Positions 4,718-5,935 of a stretch of 5,935 bases of DNA are shown here, piece after piece (position 1 is the stretch's first letter; each line of letters opens with the position of its first letter). The notes under the pieces are model-generated. The model ran no database searches. It saw nothing but the letters and a program-made list of their open reading frames with translations, and was not told the DNA's origin. The stretch is taken from positions 1-5,935 of the forward strand of contig JACQXP010000567.1 of the NCBI GenBank assembly GCA_016208645.1, written 5' to 3'. The position numbers and the translations under genes are program-made. This DNA comes from Candidatus Methylomirabilota bacterium. Lineage in GTDB: Bacteria; Methylomirabilota; Methylomirabilia; Methylomirabilales; 2-02-FULL-66-22.

Positions 4718-5908
4718 ATGCCGCTTCCGCCGATTGACGCCAGGAGCCATGCGGCTCGCGTTCAGCGGGCCATGCGCGCGTCCGGCCTGGACGCCCTGAT
4801 CCTCCACAAGGCGCAGAACATCGCCTATCTCTCCGGGTTCAACCCGATCATCCAGAGCCACCTGATGGCCCTGATCCTGCCGGCCGAGGGGGAGGGGACG
4901 CTGATCGTCCACGCGCTGCGGGAACGGCACGCGCGCACCGAGGCGGCCGTGCCGGACATCCGTCTCTACGGGCGCTGGGGAAAGGCCCGCCCGATCGGGT
5001 CGAGCCTGTTCGAGGCCATCCGGATCGTCCTGGGCGAGCGGCATCTGGAGGCCGCCTGCCTCGGGTTCGAGCGGGACCACCTGCCGGTCGGCCTGTACGA
5101 ACAGCTCCGGGCGGCCCTGCCTGGCTGCCGCCTGGTGGATGCCGGCTCCATCCTTACCCAGGCGCGGGCGGTGAAGTCGCCGGAAGAGCTGGCGCTCATC
5201 CGCGCAGCCGCCCGGCTGGCCGACCACGGCATGGAGACGGTCCTCCGCACCCTCCCCGCCCGACCCCGCGAGATTGACGTCGCGCAGCGCGCCGAGATCG
5301 CCATGCGGGAACTCTGGATGCGGGACTACGCGGGGGAGGAGCTGGTGGATTTCGGCTCCACCGAGGGCGGGATCTTCAGCGCGCTCTGGTGCTATGTCCT
5401 GGCGGGCGACCACATGAACTGTTATGCTGACTGCGCGTCGGCGAGGCCGATCCGGGACGGCGACCTGGTGATGAGCGTCATCTGGACGGCCTGCCGGGGC
5501 TACCACGCCGAGAACGAGCGCACGGCCGGGGTGGGGCCGATGCGGCCGGAGCAGTTCCGCGCCTTCGACGTGGTGCTGGAGGCGCGGGAGGCGGCCCGGC
5601 CGGCCCTCCGGCCCGGCCAGACGTGCGCGGGCGTGTATGCCGCGGCCCGGGACGTGTTCGTGGCCCACGGGTTCGGCGACGCCTTGCCGGGGCGCATCGG
5701 GCACGGGATGGGCCTCGGGGCGCACGAGCCGCCGTCGCTGGGACCGGGGGACGACAGCGTGCTGGAACCGGGGATGGTCTTCAGCTTCGAGCCCGCCATC
5801 CGCATCGGCGACCTCGGCGGCGTGCAGCATTCCGACACCGTCGTGATCACGGACGGCGGAGGCGAATTCCTGACGCACACGCAAGGCGGCCGCCTGCTTT
5901 TCCCGTAG
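4718..5908 (+). CDS. M24 family (Xaa-Pro aminopeptidase/creatinase-like) protein with altered metal site
   Basis: A 396-aa protein with the two-domain plan of aminopeptidase P and creatinase. The N-terminal creatinase-type domain (about 1-150) includes MRASGLDALILHKAQNIAYLSGF near residues 19-41; each run is family-like. The C-terminal pita-bread domain (about 155-396) includes KSPEELALIRAAARLAD (153-169), GHGMGLGAHEPPSL (328-341), LEPGMVFSFEP (349-359) and a terminal SDTVVITDGGGEFLT block. Of the five usual ligands (Asp, Asp, His, Glu, Glu) my alignment by eye gives V254, E265, H329, E358 and S372. The usual His before the first ligand (the HxxP region) also appears absent near 235-244. The GYHAENERT segment (261-269) recalls the GYYTALERT of metal-free creatinase. 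Proline-dipeptidase activity is therefore doubtful; a creatine- or amidino-type hydrolase-like role or another reaction is possible. There is no signal peptide, so it is probably cytosolic. Substrate is unknown. Confidence 0.88.
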   Translation: MPLPPIDARSHAARVQRAMRASGLDALILHKAQNIAYLSGFNPIIQSHLMALILPAEGEGTLIVHALRERHARTEAAVPDIRLYGRWGKARPIGSSLFEAIRIVLGERHLEAACLGFERDHLPVGLYEQLRAALPGCRLVDAGSILTQARAVKSPEELALIRAAARLADHGMETVLRTLPARPREIDVAQRAEIAMRELWMRDYAGEELVDFGSTEGGIFSALWCYVLAGDHMNCYADCASARPIRDGDLVMSVIWTACRGYHAENERTAGVGPMRPEQFRAFDVVLEAREAARPALRPGQTCAGVYAAARDVFVAHGFGDALPGRIGHGMGLGAHEPPSLGPGDDSVLEPGMVFSFEPAIRIGDLGGVQHSDTVVITDGGGEFLTHTQGGRLLFP

Positions 5909-5926
5909 CGTGAAGGAGATGGAACC

Positions 5927-5935
5927 ATGCAGCGA
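5927..5935 (+). CDS. Start of a further gene, first three codons only
   Basis: AAGGAG (5913-5918) lies 8 nt before ATG 5927, which opens a frame (Met-Gln-Arg) cut off by the window edge. The gap to the M24 stop is only 18 nt, so it is probably co-transcribed with that gene. ATG 5919 touches the ribosome-binding site and is the less likely start. Identity cannot be read. Confidence 0.6.

Noticed and set aside
4572..4799. 75-codon open frame between panD and the M24 gene
   Set aside because: It has no ribosome-binding site, runs through the strong hairpin and into the M24 coding region in another frame, and shows no family resemblance.
4112..5884. Long antisense open frame (590 codons, minus strand) across panD and the M24 gene
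   Set aside because: It lies opposite two well-supported genes, its translation is Arg/Pro/Gly/His-rich with no family motif, and long antisense frames are common by-products of high third-position GC.

Overview
The window is GC-rich bacterial chromosome from an ordinary housekeeping biosynthetic neighbourhood, with every supported gene on the + strand. It reads as vitamin and cofactor biosynthesis: the 3' end of a PLP aminotransferase (probably LL-diaminopimelate aminotransferase), a folate block (folB-folK) overlapping a deoxynucleoside kinase, the complete pantothenate block panB-panC-panD, an M24 peptidase/creatinase-like gene, and the first three codons of a further gene. No rRNA, tRNA, CRISPR array, transposase or phage gene is visible. 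The strong GC bias, the gene order and the style of intergenic heptanucleotide repeats remind me of uncultivated lineages such as NC10/Methylomirabilota or Rokubacteria. That is an impression from memory, not a demonstrated placement.

Layout. 1-504 is the aminotransferase C-terminal half. 505-615 holds a heptanucleotide repeat array arranged as an imperfect inverted repeat. 616-2122 is a tight operon: folB, folK and the kinase overlap by 4 nt at each junction (GTGA, then ATGA). 2123-2307 is a leader-like gap. It contains a perfect 11-bp hairpin with a T-rich tail that ends only 29 nt before panB. 2308-4552 is panB (278 aa), panC (284 aa) and panD (118 aa). The panC-panD gap is enlarged by a second, unrelated heptanucleotide repeat (AATGACC type) that begins inside the last codons of panC, and it also carries a small perfect hairpin. 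4553-4717 holds another strong hairpin, whose arms share sequence with the one before panB, and an extended -10 promoter. 4718-5908 is the M24 gene. No gene-free stretch exceeds 300 bases.

How the genes fit together. FolB and FolK make the pterin precursor of tetrahydrofolate. PanB needs 5,10-methylene-tetrahydrofolate as its one-carbon donor, PanD supplies beta-alanine, and PanC joins pantoate to beta-alanine. The ketopantoate reductase step is not in the window. The folate and pantothenate blocks are therefore linked biochemically, and the hairpin between them may decide whether they are co-expressed.

The most interesting points are: (i) the hairpin too close to panB to leave room for a downstream promoter; (ii) two different 7-bp-period repeat families in the gaps; (iii) an M24 protein that keeps the fold signature but appears to have lost several of the five metal ligands. 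I found no evidence for a wholly new multi-gene system.
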